Positions 55,701 through 64,000 of a stretch of DNA of 64,000 bases are shown here, piece after piece (positions within the stretch are counted from its first letter, which is position 1; the number at the start of each line of letters is the position of its first letter). Origin of the DNA: Paraspadella gotoi (taxonomy: Eukaryota > Chaetognatha). Made by a program: the position numbers and the translations under genes. The DNA lies in NCBI GenBank assembly GCA_051294375.1, contig JBJCIZ010000744.1:438264-502263 (forward strand), given 5' to 3'. Under the pieces are notes generated by a model. That model had not been told where the DNA came from and made no database searches. It saw nothing but the letters and a program-made list of their open reading frames with translations.

Positions 55701-56729
55701 GAAGAGTTTGCCCGGCGGCACGAGTCGGAATGTCGGTCGAGCGCCACGAAGAGCGACGAGGAGTTTCAGAGAAAAAGGGGGTCGTTGGACCCCGGAGCCT
55801 TCAGCGCCGCGTCCAAGAAGAAAGAAATCAATTCATGGCTTAATTCGTCGAGTTTTGATCAAATTTATATAAATGATAAAGACGTAAAGAGGAAAGATGG
55901 AAAGAAGAAATTATTTGTGGACATTGATACGAAATCGGAGAATGAGAGAGAGGAAGAAGACGATGACGATCGAGCGACGGAGAAAAAGATGATAACAAAA
56001 ATCAAATATATTGAAGAACAGTTAGCTTTTTTAAAACGAAAAACGGACGGCGTAGAACCGATAATAAGCACGCTGACCAATACGCTCAACCAATTAGTCC
56101 TTCAAGTGCAGACCACCTTTCAAGAGAATCGGAGAATGAGGGAAGATATGGAAACGTTGACGAGCCGTTTGACGGAGACGCAATCCCAAGGCCTTCGGCG
56201 CGACGCGGAAATCTTCCATCTCAAGTCAAAACTGACGTCGTCGCAGCCCTTCAGCCAAAACGGGGTCCTGTTGTGGAGGATCGACGCTTTCGAAGAAAGA
56301 ATGATAGAGGCGGCGAACGGCACGAGAATTTTTCTTCTCTCGCCCATGTTCATGTCGTCTCCTTGCGGCTACGCCATGCAGGCCAAGATGTACCCACGTG
56401 GCGATGGGCTGGGGAAGAACAAGTACATCTCCATCTTCTTCATCATTCTCAAGTCGCCCCACGACAACGTCCTCAAATGGCCCTTCAAGCAAAAGGTCAA
56501 GTTTATGATCATGGATCAGAGCGGACGCGGGGAACACGTCGTGGACGCCTTCCGCCCGGACACCAGCTCCTCGTCCTTTCTGCAGCCGAGGGAGGGGGCG
56601 AACACCCCCACTGGGTGTCCGCTCTTCATGCCCATCGAACTGCTGGAGACCCGAAAAAATGCGTACGTCAAGGATGGAGCTTTGTTCGTCAAGGTTTCCA
56701 TCGATCTCAAAGGGCTCGAGGATTTTTGA
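49796..56729 (+). CDS. TRAF-family adaptor / RING E3 ligase (RING, zf-TRAF, coiled coil, MATH)
   Basis: Cytoplasmic adaptor that couples TNF-receptor or Toll/IL-1 type receptors to NF-kB and JNK signalling; the RING of this family can ligate ubiquitin. Two exons: 49796-50009 (donor GTAAGG) and 55531-56729 (acceptor CCTTCAG). The join completes a Gly codon and keeps frame, giving about 470 residues. RING zinc ligands are C33, C36, C48, H50, C53 and C56 in exon 1 and C83, C86 in exon 2, so both exons are needed. A TRAF zinc finger follows (C117, C122, H135, C139), then a charged Ser/Asp-rich linker, a coiled coil about 235-315 and a C-terminal MATH/TRAF-C domain about 320-470 with SPCGY, GDGLGK, WPFKQKV, AFRPD, SSSF and GCPLF. 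These blocks are closest to TRAF2/3 types, but orthology is not certain. Only one zf-TRAF is visible; most TRAFs have more. The first in-frame ATG is used, after a stop at 49736. ATTAAA at 56764 may be the poly(A) signal. Confidence 0.9.
50010..50770 (+). other. TRAF intron, first part
   Basis: AT-rich intron. A 60-70 bp segment with GTAGCAGCATTTGATTTAAC is tandemly duplicated at about 50530-50660. No exon seen. Confidence 0.6.
50771..52440 (+). mobile_element. S-family repeat, most complete copy (~1.67 kb) inside the TRAF intron
   Basis: Starts with TCGGATCTGC as part of a hairpin (GGATCTGCT-TATC-AGCAGATCC) and ends with GGCAGATCCGACATTG (52418-52433), giving short inverted ends. After the start come GACTCTAT, CGGTCCATCGGTCCGCCCCC, a CCGT stretch and two ~125-bp internal units (about 50935 and 51060) carrying TTGGATGGATGG or GAGTGGATG, TGTGTGGGTAG, GTTTCGATGGAATCG and GTTTAAATGG. 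An 18-bp minisatellite fills 51597-52045. No transposase or other ORF is visible, so non-autonomous. I do not recognise the family. Confidence 0.6.
51597..52045 (+). repeat. 18-bp minisatellite, about 25 degenerate units
   Basis: Consensus AGTTGACCAAATTATGCC with frequent ATT/CTA and GCAA variants. Related units (GCAAGTTGAAAAAAATTAT) recur at 62521-62575 in the other long S-family copy, so the array seems to belong to the element. Confidence 0.9.
52451..54744 (+). repeat. Tandem duplication of a ~1.14-kb unit in the TRAF intron
   Basis: Unit 1 (52451-53589) and unit 2 (53590-54744) share the same order of blocks: ATTACAAATTTTATTT, CCTAATTACC, GGCGAAAGTAAAATTT, a foldback section related to the DNMT1-intron MITE, TCGCAATCGCTTAGCG, CGTCGTCGGCG repeats and a CT-rich end. 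Differences are mostly one-base indels, as in the other repeated blocks. Confidence 0.9.
54745..55121 (+). other. TRAF intron, CT-rich and AT-rich part
   Basis: CT microsatellite at 54870-54910, then AT-rich DNA up to a gap. No exon seen. Confidence 0.6.
55122..55146. other. 25-N assembly gap
   Basis: Fixed-size gap within the TRAF intron, downstream of the 1.14-kb duplication. Additional zinc-finger exons could be hidden here, although the flanking exons join in frame without them. Confidence 0.97.
55147..55530 (+). other. TRAF intron, last part
   Basis: T-rich DNA leading into the pyrimidine tract and the CCTTCAG acceptor of the second TRAF exon. No other exon seen. Confidence 0.7.
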
Positions 56730-57540
56730 GATGTTTTCAAGTCAACCCCAATTTTAAGATACAATTAAAAACGCCTTTTGGTTTAGATGATAATATACTA
56801 GCTGGTATCCTATTCCCTCATCAATCATTATTTACCTTTTATAAAAATTATCATAATGATAATGAGTCATATATCCGTCATTCATTCTGTCTCAATCATG
56901 CACTTTATCAACCGTTTATTATCTGGTTCAATCCCGGTCTTCCGCGGGTCCCCCGCTTAATTGGCAAAGCGAGACGGTACAAGTATAATCGCGCCACTGA
57001 AGGTCCGAAGCCCACGCAGATGAGTTACCCGAGTCCCGGATATCGTCGCCGTTGTCACGAATTAATCATTTCTGTACTTTCTTACGTTTTCTATCATTTA
57101 TTCAAGCATTTGTCTCAATCAAATATTTTTTTTTGCTCCCCCCCCCCCATCTAATCCAATAAGCAATACTTTGAATTTTGGAGTTGGGGTTGGCTCGGAT
57201 CAGTTTTTCAAAAGTTTTCGTCCGGCCTGGCGAAAAACCAACGCTTGCAAAATCAGTCACTAATTTAAAAGTATAAAATCCGTCATTGACATAGTGACTC
57301 TCTCCGCTATCATCACAATCTCTAAGCAACCAGATATTTTAATTGCTTCGTCTATGCACTAAGAATTGAATAGGATCCGATTCAAAGTAGAGCCAAACTT
57401 CGTCAATGGGGTGGGTCAGAAGTTTGATTTGGAACCTTTCCAAATGAAACTTCATACATTTCTGAGAAAGCTTTCAATGGAGCAAAATTTTATAAAATGG
57501 CAAGAAGCATTAGTAATTAATTTTTTAATATTTATTTATA
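56730..57540. other. TRAF 3' flank
   Basis: Probable 3' UTR with ATTAAA at 56764-56769, then intergenic DNA. A slightly GC-richer patch at 56930-57060 and a poly-C run at 57137-57149 are present. No further gene can be supported. Confidence 0.55.
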
Positions 57541-57544
57541 GATA

Positions 57545-57855
57545 GGAAATGTCAAAAAATTTTTTGGAATTTTTTTATTTTTAAAAGCAGATTCAAATAG
57601 CTTTATGAAAAGTTATCTAGCACAAAGTATAATTCTTTTTTCAATATTTTGATGATAAGTGGGTTTAAATTAAGAAAAACCTTAAAAAAATCATCATCAT
57701 CTCCGATGATTTTAGCAGTTTTTACTAATTTTTAATAATAAAACATCAAAATTTTAAAAAGTTGTAATTATATTTTTGCTTAACTTTTTAAGGCTCTATT
57801 CAGAATCAATTAAAAAAACTTAAAATATCCCAAAAAAATTTTTGACATTATATAG
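57545..57855. mobile_element. Foldback MITE related to the DNMT1-intron element
   Basis: Ends are inverted: AATGTCAAAAAATTTTTTGG on the left and its complement CCCAAAAAAATTTTTGACATT on the right. Inner arms pair across AGCAGATTCAAATAGC and its partner near 57790, and across AAAAGTTA. The middle has ATCATCATCTCCGATGATTT. The layout resembles the foldback sections at 27.1, 52.9 and 54.0 kb. Confidence 0.65.
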
Positions 57856-58360
57856 CAATATAATAATATTAATTAGCGATTACTCTCATGGTTCGGAACA
57901 TTTTTGCAAAAAAATATTTTAACACAATAATTAATACCAATAATGGATTAGTTTAATGCTTTCCCATTAAAATTTGAATTTGGTCGGCTACCCGCTATTC
58001 AAAGCATGTCAACAAATAAATTCCTTTTTTTCTCTCTTTTACTGGTTTAAAATTTCACTTTTAGTCTTTAGTACTTTCCGCGAATGTAATTTCTATTCTG
58101 TTATTTTTGCTCCGAGGTTTTTGACGGAATTTTTTTTATATTTTTATAAACATTCAGTAAATGCGAGCAAGAGGTCTTTTTTAAAAGTTATTCGAAAAAA
58201 AAGTTTAAAAAATAAGTTACAATTTAAAAATTATATTTATTATAAGATGAATTGCTTGTACAAATTTAATTTTAAGAAAATGATTATGAAAGACCTAGTA
58301 AACACCTATAGTTTAGGCTATACAGGTTGCAAGGCCTGAAACTGGATGAACACGTAATTA
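57856..58360. other. AT-rich intergenic DNA
   Basis: No gene seen. A 121-codon frame ending at 58339 is Phe/Lys rich, has no known motif and is probably chance. Confidence 0.5.
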
Positions 58361-58521
58361 AGGTATAAAAAGGCTAACACAGCGAGCTTCTACGAGCAGA
58401 AAAACGCTAATAGTAGTCCCAAAAGTTGGAAATATAAAGACAACGAGTTTCATAAAAAACGTTCGCACACGATTAATCAGACGTATAAATAAATAATTTT
58501 CGTATAAAAATATTTAATTTA

Positions 58522-58764
58522 ATGCATCGAACTGAAGATCCCGAGATCGAAATACGTCAATTTCGTATCTTTTATGTTAAGACCGGTCAAAAGAAACAAA
58601 AGATACTAGCGAAACTGGCTGATCATTTGCGAATTTTTCATAAAGAACATCTTTTGCCTGTGAAATCTGACGATGAGTTTAGTTTTTTTAATATATACGG
58701 TTATTACTTAAATGATATTTTCTTTGTTTTATTAATAATTTCGATAATTCTTATAATTTTATGA
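58522..58764 (+). CDS. Small ORF of unknown function (80 aa)
   Basis: Not recognised. An ATG-started frame of 80 codons. The first ~54 residues are charged and well mixed (for example DPEIEIRQFRIFYVKTGQ), in DNA less AT-rich than its surroundings; the last 25 residues are hydrophobic and could form one membrane helix. A TATAAAAAGG box lies at about 58362, some 160 bases upstream. It may be a first exon of a gene, with the hydrophobic tail being read-through into an intron, or it may be chance in AT-rich DNA. No partner gene or conserved motif helps to decide. Confidence 0.25.
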   Translation: MHRTEDPEIEIRQFRIFYVKTGQKKQKILAKLADHLRIFHKEHLLPVKSDDEFSFFNIYGYYLNDIFFVLLIISIILIIL

Positions 58765-59090
58765 GTTTTTAGTAGCTGCATGTTGTAATTTTTAATAGTT
58801 TTTTCTGTTTTTTATAGGAAAACAGTTTAGAAAATTAATCGCTATTTTTGTTTGCTTTACTGAAAATTTCAAGCCTGAAACATATTTTTGAGAAAAATTA
58901 ATATAAAATCCGATCTTATATAGTCAAAATGATAAATAAAATAAATATAATATTAATATTTATTAAAATATGAATTTATACTTTTTTTAACAACTAAAGT
59001 TTATACATATACATAAAGGCTTTAAACGGATATGAATTTGATTACAATTTTATCCCTTCTTCTAAACTATTATTATATTATTATATATAT
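58765..59090. other. AT-rich intergenic DNA
   Basis: Nothing beyond AT runs is visible. Confidence 0.6.
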
Positions 59091-59094
59091 ATAA

Positions 59095-59735
59095 TATGAA
59101 TAATTGGTACAACCAATATAAAATTATCCATTCATTTAATAAATAAGCTATCTGCCCCTGACTTTGGACAGGCTTTGGTGGTTTAAGGCCTCCATCAACT
59201 CTTACAAGATAATGACATAGCAGGTCCTGCAAGCTTTCAATCAAGACTCTCTCACAGTCTCGTTTTATTCCTCCAGAGTACTGGCTTCCCCTATCAATGA
59301 AGTGAAAAAATATTTCAACAGAATGTTTCATTGTATGAAAAGACACTCCCTTAAGTATTAGATCGGGGAATACTTATTGTACTCCGCACTTAGCATCAAA
59401 AATACAGGAGCTGAATTTTATGAAATTGGATACACACCAATATAAAACATTATCCATTCAATAATATATATATATATATATTATAATTTGAAATATTATA
59501 CCACTTCATTGATAAGGGAAGTCAGAGTACTCTGGGAGTGAATAAACGGACTGTTTGAGAGAGTCTTGATTTAAACTTGTAGGGACCTGCTTATGTCATT
59601 ATCTTGTAAGAGTGAAATGGACGGCTCTTAAACACCAAGCCTGTCCAAAGTGCAGTGGGCAAGATAGCCCTTATATTTATTAAATGAATGGATAATTTTT
59701 TATATGGATTGTACAATTTCATATATTATTATATA
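59095..59735. mobile_element. Family M foldback element: two full copies head to head
   Basis: The left arm (about 59095-59310) and right arm (about 59490-59735) are inverted copies. Shared blocks are ATTATCCATTCATTTAATAA, AAGCTATCTGCCC/GGGCAAGATAGCC, TTTGGACAGGCTT, CTCTTACAAGATAATGACAT, AGCAGGTCC and TCAATGAAGTG. The middle (59311-59489) is AT-rich with a third partial end. Partial relatives lie at 5.1, 13.5 and 21.35 kb. No ORF of note, so non-autonomous. Confidence 0.75.
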
Positions 59736-61408
59736 AATATTATTAATATATAAAACAAAGGCAATTCTTTAAAATCTTGGTAAGTTTCCCTCCAGTATTA
59801 ACAAATTAATAGAAACAGTTTATATATAAAATGGCAAAAAAAATAAGTTTCCGGTTCATGTTGCCTCAAATACAAAAATGATCCAATTCGCCAATTGTAT
59901 ATTACTATTCAAATTTAGTAATGTTTATTAGACTGTATTTTAATAATTCTTACCGATCATTCAACATAAATACCTTAAATCATTGATTCCTGATACTACT
60001 GAATGGATCCTTTTCACTTATCTATATGTTATTACCTGAGAAATTTTATCGAATGATTGACTTTTAGCTTCAAGTTTTTAAGCTTTTAACATTTAGATTT
60101 TTTTAATTTTTTGTTTTAAGAGAAAAATATTTTTCAAAAATTATTATGATTATCAAAGTTTATGTAAAAATCTGTTATTATGCAGTATAATGGAGTAAGA
60201 TTAGAAACTAATCACTAAAATTGCCTGATTTCGATGCTTATGCTCTAAAAAATGGTAAAAATTTCCCCTGTTTTAAAAGAAAAAAAAAAATAATTATAAT
60301 TAGAAATACTTATTATTTTAATATTATTATTAATATTGTTTATATTTTTGATATTAATATTTATTTATAATTTTTACTTAATATTTTCTTTTATTGGTTA
60401 TTTTTTAATCTTAGTTATCAAGTTTTCTCATATTTAGCCTTTTATTAAGCACATATAATGGTAAATTAAACGATCGATTATTAAATTTATAAAAAAGGTT
60501 ATTTTTATGTAATAAGGATTTTAAAAAGCAAAATAATTAATTTTATATTTTAAGCAAAAATCTGTTCGAATTCTGCATTTTTGTTAGAAAAAGCAATTCC
60601 AAGCTCTCGTTTAAATACTATTTTACTATTTATATTAGTAAATAAGAATAACTGAAAAATAATTTAATATTTATAAAATATAATATTTCTAAAAACTTTA
60701 ATATTTAATTATTTATAATATTACAATAATAAAACGTTTAAAATAACGCGAATAAAAGAGCGTCATCGTTATCTGACAAATTCGATCTTAAGCTAATTTT
60801 GCATAATTTAAGGAGCCAGATAAAAATCGACCGGGATCTCTCATGTTGAAAAATTTTAATCGAAATCAAAAGGTATTTTAAAAATTAAGTATATATATGT
60901 GTGATCACTTTGTGTAAACGTTTTAATCCGAATCCATCTTGATACACCCTACTAATAGAAAGAAGTGATGAATTGAAAAACAATTTACGAAAGGTTTTGA
61001 TTAACGCGAAATTTGAAAATCCAGTAGCAAGATGAAATTATATCAACGAATAACAAATCATTTGGATAATATGTACAAGTTTTATTCAAATTTCTATAGT
61101 TTCTGTACATACTATATATACATGAATCAATTTGAAGTTAAAATGTACAATTTTTATTTTGTATTGTGATTGTCTAGTTGTGTTTCTTTGATTTTTATTT
61201 ATTTTCCATTTATGTTCGATGCGACTTTTGAATTGTCCACCACCTTCGATACCTCACATATTCATCTTAAATAACTGAACTTCAATTTTCTATTACTATA
61301 TTTTTTAAATAAATCTATCGAAAAAAATGGTTTTTGTGTTCTAAACAGGTAAAAAAAAGCTGTGAAAGAAAAGGGTTGGCCAACTTTATCTAATCAACGT
61401 GACTTTTT
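59736..61408. other. AT-rich intergenic DNA
   Basis: About 1.7 kb with no gene, RNA signature or clear repeat; only AT-rich homopolymers and TA microsatellites. Confidence 0.6.
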
Positions 61409-61410
61409 AG

Positions 61411-62575
61411 TCGGATCTGCTTATCAGCAGATCCCGACTCTATAACTCACTTTTTCGGTCCGTCGGTCCCCCCCTCAATAATTGTCGGGCACACACTTAT
61501 ATCATGTCAGAACATCGAATTATGAATAAATTAATGCAAAAAAAAAATGATGTCCGTCCGTCCGTCTGTCTGTCCGTCCGTCCGCCGTCCGTCGTCCGTC
61601 CCACCTTAGCAAAAAACACCAATTACTCGTGATTGGATGGATGGATTTTAATGAAATTTTGTGTGAGGATAGTAAAGTGGTGTGAAATTGAGCTGGATAT
61701 GAAAGTTTCGATGGAATCGTCCGAGTGGAAAATGAGTTTAAATGGAAAAAACAAAAATATATTCACTATTTGAACACCATTGCTCATGAGGTGGATGGGC
61801 TGGGATTGACCTGGAATTTTTGTAATGTGGGTTAGGAAAGTGTGTTGATTGAACAGGAAATCAAGTTTCCGATGGAAAATAGTTTGAGTGGAATGAGTTT
61901 TTAATGGAAAAAAACAAAAAAACCTGTTTTACTAATTGATTATGCTTCTTTTTTATATTAAGATGTATTATGCAAGGATGTATTAAATAAATCAAATAAT
62001 TAATCAGTTTTAATTAATCAATTAAGTAAATAAATTAATCAATAATTAATTTAATTAGTATCAATCCGTCATCCGTGCCAATCTTAGCAAAAAGCTCCAA
62101 TAACTCGTGATTGGCTGGTTGGATTGGAAAGTTTTGTGTGTGAGTAGGAAAGTGTGTGATAAAGCTGGATATAAAGTTTCGATGGAATCGGTGTGAGTGG
62201 AATTAGTTTAAATGGAAAAACATAAGTCGAATTTACTAAAATCTTTTTACTTATTTTAACCAATAAATACTTCTAATTAATCAATAATTTGGATGGAATA
62301 GATTGAGTTGAAATTTTGTGTGTGGGTAGGAAAATGTGTGCGAAGGTCTTGATATAAAGTTTCAGTGGAAACGTAACCAGTGGAAATGAGTTTAAAATGA
62401 AAAAAAATATGAAGTCACATTACTTGAATCTTTTTATTTTATTTTAACCCATGATAGAAAATTTTTGTGCAGCCGGTAGGAAAGTGAAGTGAAGAAGCTC
62501 GGTAAAAAGTTTTGACGGAATGCAAGTTGAAAAAAATTATGCAAGTTGAAAAAATGATGCAAGTTAAAAAAATCT
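61411..62575 (+). mobile_element. S-family repeat, fragment 3
   Basis: Starts with the same TCGGATCTGCTTATCAGCAG hairpin and GACTCTAT block, then CCGT/CTGT repeats (61554-61600) and four diverged ~130-170 bp internal units (about 61618, 61770, 62097 and 62270) with GATGGATGG, TTTTGTGTG, AAAGTGTG, GTTTCGATGGAATCG and GTTTAAATGG. It ends with 18-19 bp units of the GCAAGTTGAAAAAATTATG type (62521-62575). The right terminus GCAGATCCGAC is not found. Confidence 0.65.
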
Positions 62576-62604
62576 TAAAGCATAAGGCATCGTCGCTATT
62601 GCAT

Positions 62605-63350
62605 AAAAAGAGAGAGAAGAGAAGAGACAAGAGAGCGTGAAGAGAGAGAGAGTGAGAGAGAAAGAGAGGAGTGAGAGAGGAGAGAGAGAGAAAGGAGACA
62701 TAAAATAAAAAAATCTTAAAAAGAGCTCAAATCGAGCCAGAGAGCCCACTATCATAGAAAATCTAACTGAAAAAACCCGGGAAAAAAAACGAATGAATCA
62801 TGCGAATAACGAATTATGATGTAATAGTAATTGATTAAGGGTAACTATAATTGATGATCGTAATAAGTAATTTATTGATGTAATCAGGAAATGATTATTC
62901 GATCTCGATGATAATCAATTATTGAATGCGATGAATAGTCATTCCTGATGCGATGAATTGTCATTCATTGATAGCGATGATAGTCCAATAAAACAAAAAA
63001 TGCGTGAATCGAGCTGAAAGAGAGAGAAGAGAGACGAGAGAGAGAGAGAGAGAAAGAGAGACGAGAGAGAAAGAAAGAGATAAATCACGAAAATCTCGGA
63101 TGGAAAATATGGGATTTTTTTTTGTATTGAAAAAAAAGCGCGGAATAAATGGTAATAATAAAAAAATTTTAGAAGAAAAAAATAATCAAAATTTTCTCAA
63201 AAAAACAAACGATCACGCAGAGATCGGCAGAGAGGGACATGACACATCACAGAGAGCAAAAAGAGAGAGAGAGACAGCCCCTGCAGAGAAAAAAGAGAGA
63301 GAGAAAGAGCGAATATATAATAATTAAAGAGAGAGAGAGAGAGAACTCTA
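62605..63350. repeat. GA microsatellites separated by GATGAAT-type repeats
   Basis: GA tracts at 62605-62700, 63015-63082 and 63255-63345. Between them, 62790-62995 is a loose array of GCGATGAATAGTCATTC-like units of about 24 bp. ORFs are Arg/Glu runs and not genes. Confidence 0.8.
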
Positions 63351-63480
63351 CAGCCCCTTTACTCGTTAAAGAAATCAAGCAAGTACCCATGGCGCTGACG
63401 TAGCGTGGAGCTTTTCCTCTACCCAAGGACCCTCCCGGGTTTCGCACCCTGTTCGCCGGGCATCGTTTTTTAGCATTAAA
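63351..63480. other. Short GC-richer island, unassigned
   Basis: About 120 bp with CCAAGGACCCTCCCGGGTTT and CGCCGGGCATCG, much GC-richer than its surroundings. It does not fold as a tRNA (no acceptor stem or anticodon arm in register) and no protein frame is recognisable. It could be an exon or part of a SINE-like repeat. Confidence 0.3.
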
Positions 63481-63521
63481 GTGAAGCCAACATTATATCT
63501 AAATTTTTTTGTAAAAGAAAA

Positions 63522-63523
<2 letters not shown>

Positions 63524-63578
<55 letters not shown>

Positions 63579-63665
63579 AGCTGAGAGAGAAATCAGAAGA
63601 AGCAGTGACCGGAGAAAAAGAGAGAAGAGAGCGACAATATATTTAAAAGAAAGAGAGAGACGAGA
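63524..63665 (+). repeat. GA microsatellite
   Basis: Pure (GA)n at about 63531-63574, then interrupted GA/GAA repeats. Confidence 0.95.
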
Positions 63666-64000
63666 GCGACATATAATTTAAAACGTTTTGTTTTGTAAAT
63701 AAAACATACAAATACGAATATTGATATGAAAACATGAGAATTTTTAAAAGATCTTGAATCTTAGAACCATATATGAAATTTCCAACTCCCTTTGATAATC
63801 AAACACTTTCAGAAGCCATGATTGCAAAAAAAGCGGTGAACCGAAAGCTAAAACCGAAATCAAAATCGATAATAGAGGATATTTGATTTGGATAAAATGT
63901 AAACAAAAACATTTAATAACTGTCCTGACTCAAATTTTAAGGACATCGATGAGGACAAGCTGAATATTTAAATTATATTAATTAATTAAAATTAATTAAT
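63666..64000. other. AT-rich DNA at the window end
   Basis: No gene or repeat can be supported. Confidence 0.6.

Noticed and set aside
63004-63327. 107-codon Arg/Glu-rich frame
   Set aside because: GA microsatellite translation joined to AT-rich DNA.
63351-63480. GC-rich island considered as a tRNA or 5S rRNA
   Set aside because: No acceptor-stem pairing, A/B box spacing or anticodon loop could be laid out.

Overview
The window reads as nuclear DNA of an invertebrate animal. Genes are split by spliceosomal introns, GC-richer exons sit in very AT-rich non-coding DNA, CT/GA microsatellites and foldback (MITE-like) repeats are abundant, and the two recognisable genes are animal families. I favour an arthropod, perhaps a crustacean, but cannot prove it. 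No bacterial operons, CRISPR arrays, rRNA or tRNA genes were seen.

Two genes can be supported. (1) DNMT1, the maintenance DNA (cytosine-5) methyltransferase, appears as four partial or complete copies: copy 1 on the minus strand (6471-8993, broken), copy 2 (25826-29719, cut by a gap), copy 3 (30662-34705, intact from the second RFTS exon to the stop) and copy 4 (39128-45182, full span but full of one-base frameshifts). Exons 1-2 of copy 2 plus exons 3-4 of copy 3 give one coherent reading frame of about 1431 residues: PIP-like box, RFTS, CXXC, BAH1, BAH2, Lys-Gly linker and a catalytic domain with the key motifs in place. (2) A TRAF-family adaptor with RING, TRAF zinc finger, coiled coil and MATH/TRAF-C lies at 49796-56729, with a 5.5-kb repeat-filled intron inside the RING finger.

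Layout. 1-6445: gene-poor, pyrimidine-rich DNA with microsatellites, a 12-bp minisatellite and two sized gaps. 6471-28215: an imperfect inverted repeat (palindrome) with arms of about 11 kb centred near 17.52 kb, each arm carrying the DNMT1 5' exons. 25381-48098: the DNMT1 region repeated directly, broken by a 25-N gap. 48208-64000: the TRAF gene, several mobile-element-like repeats, a small unassigned ORF and GA microsatellites.

Much of the copy number looks like assembly artefact. Differences between copies are almost all single-base indels. Four gaps are exactly 25 N and lie at or near the ends of the repeated blocks. The two N gaps in the right palindrome arm (305 and 635 N) match the length of the left-arm sequence that would fill them (about 307 and 654 bp). 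The most plausible true locus is one DNMT1 gene followed by one TRAF gene, with several uncharacterised foldback and TIR repeat families around and inside them.
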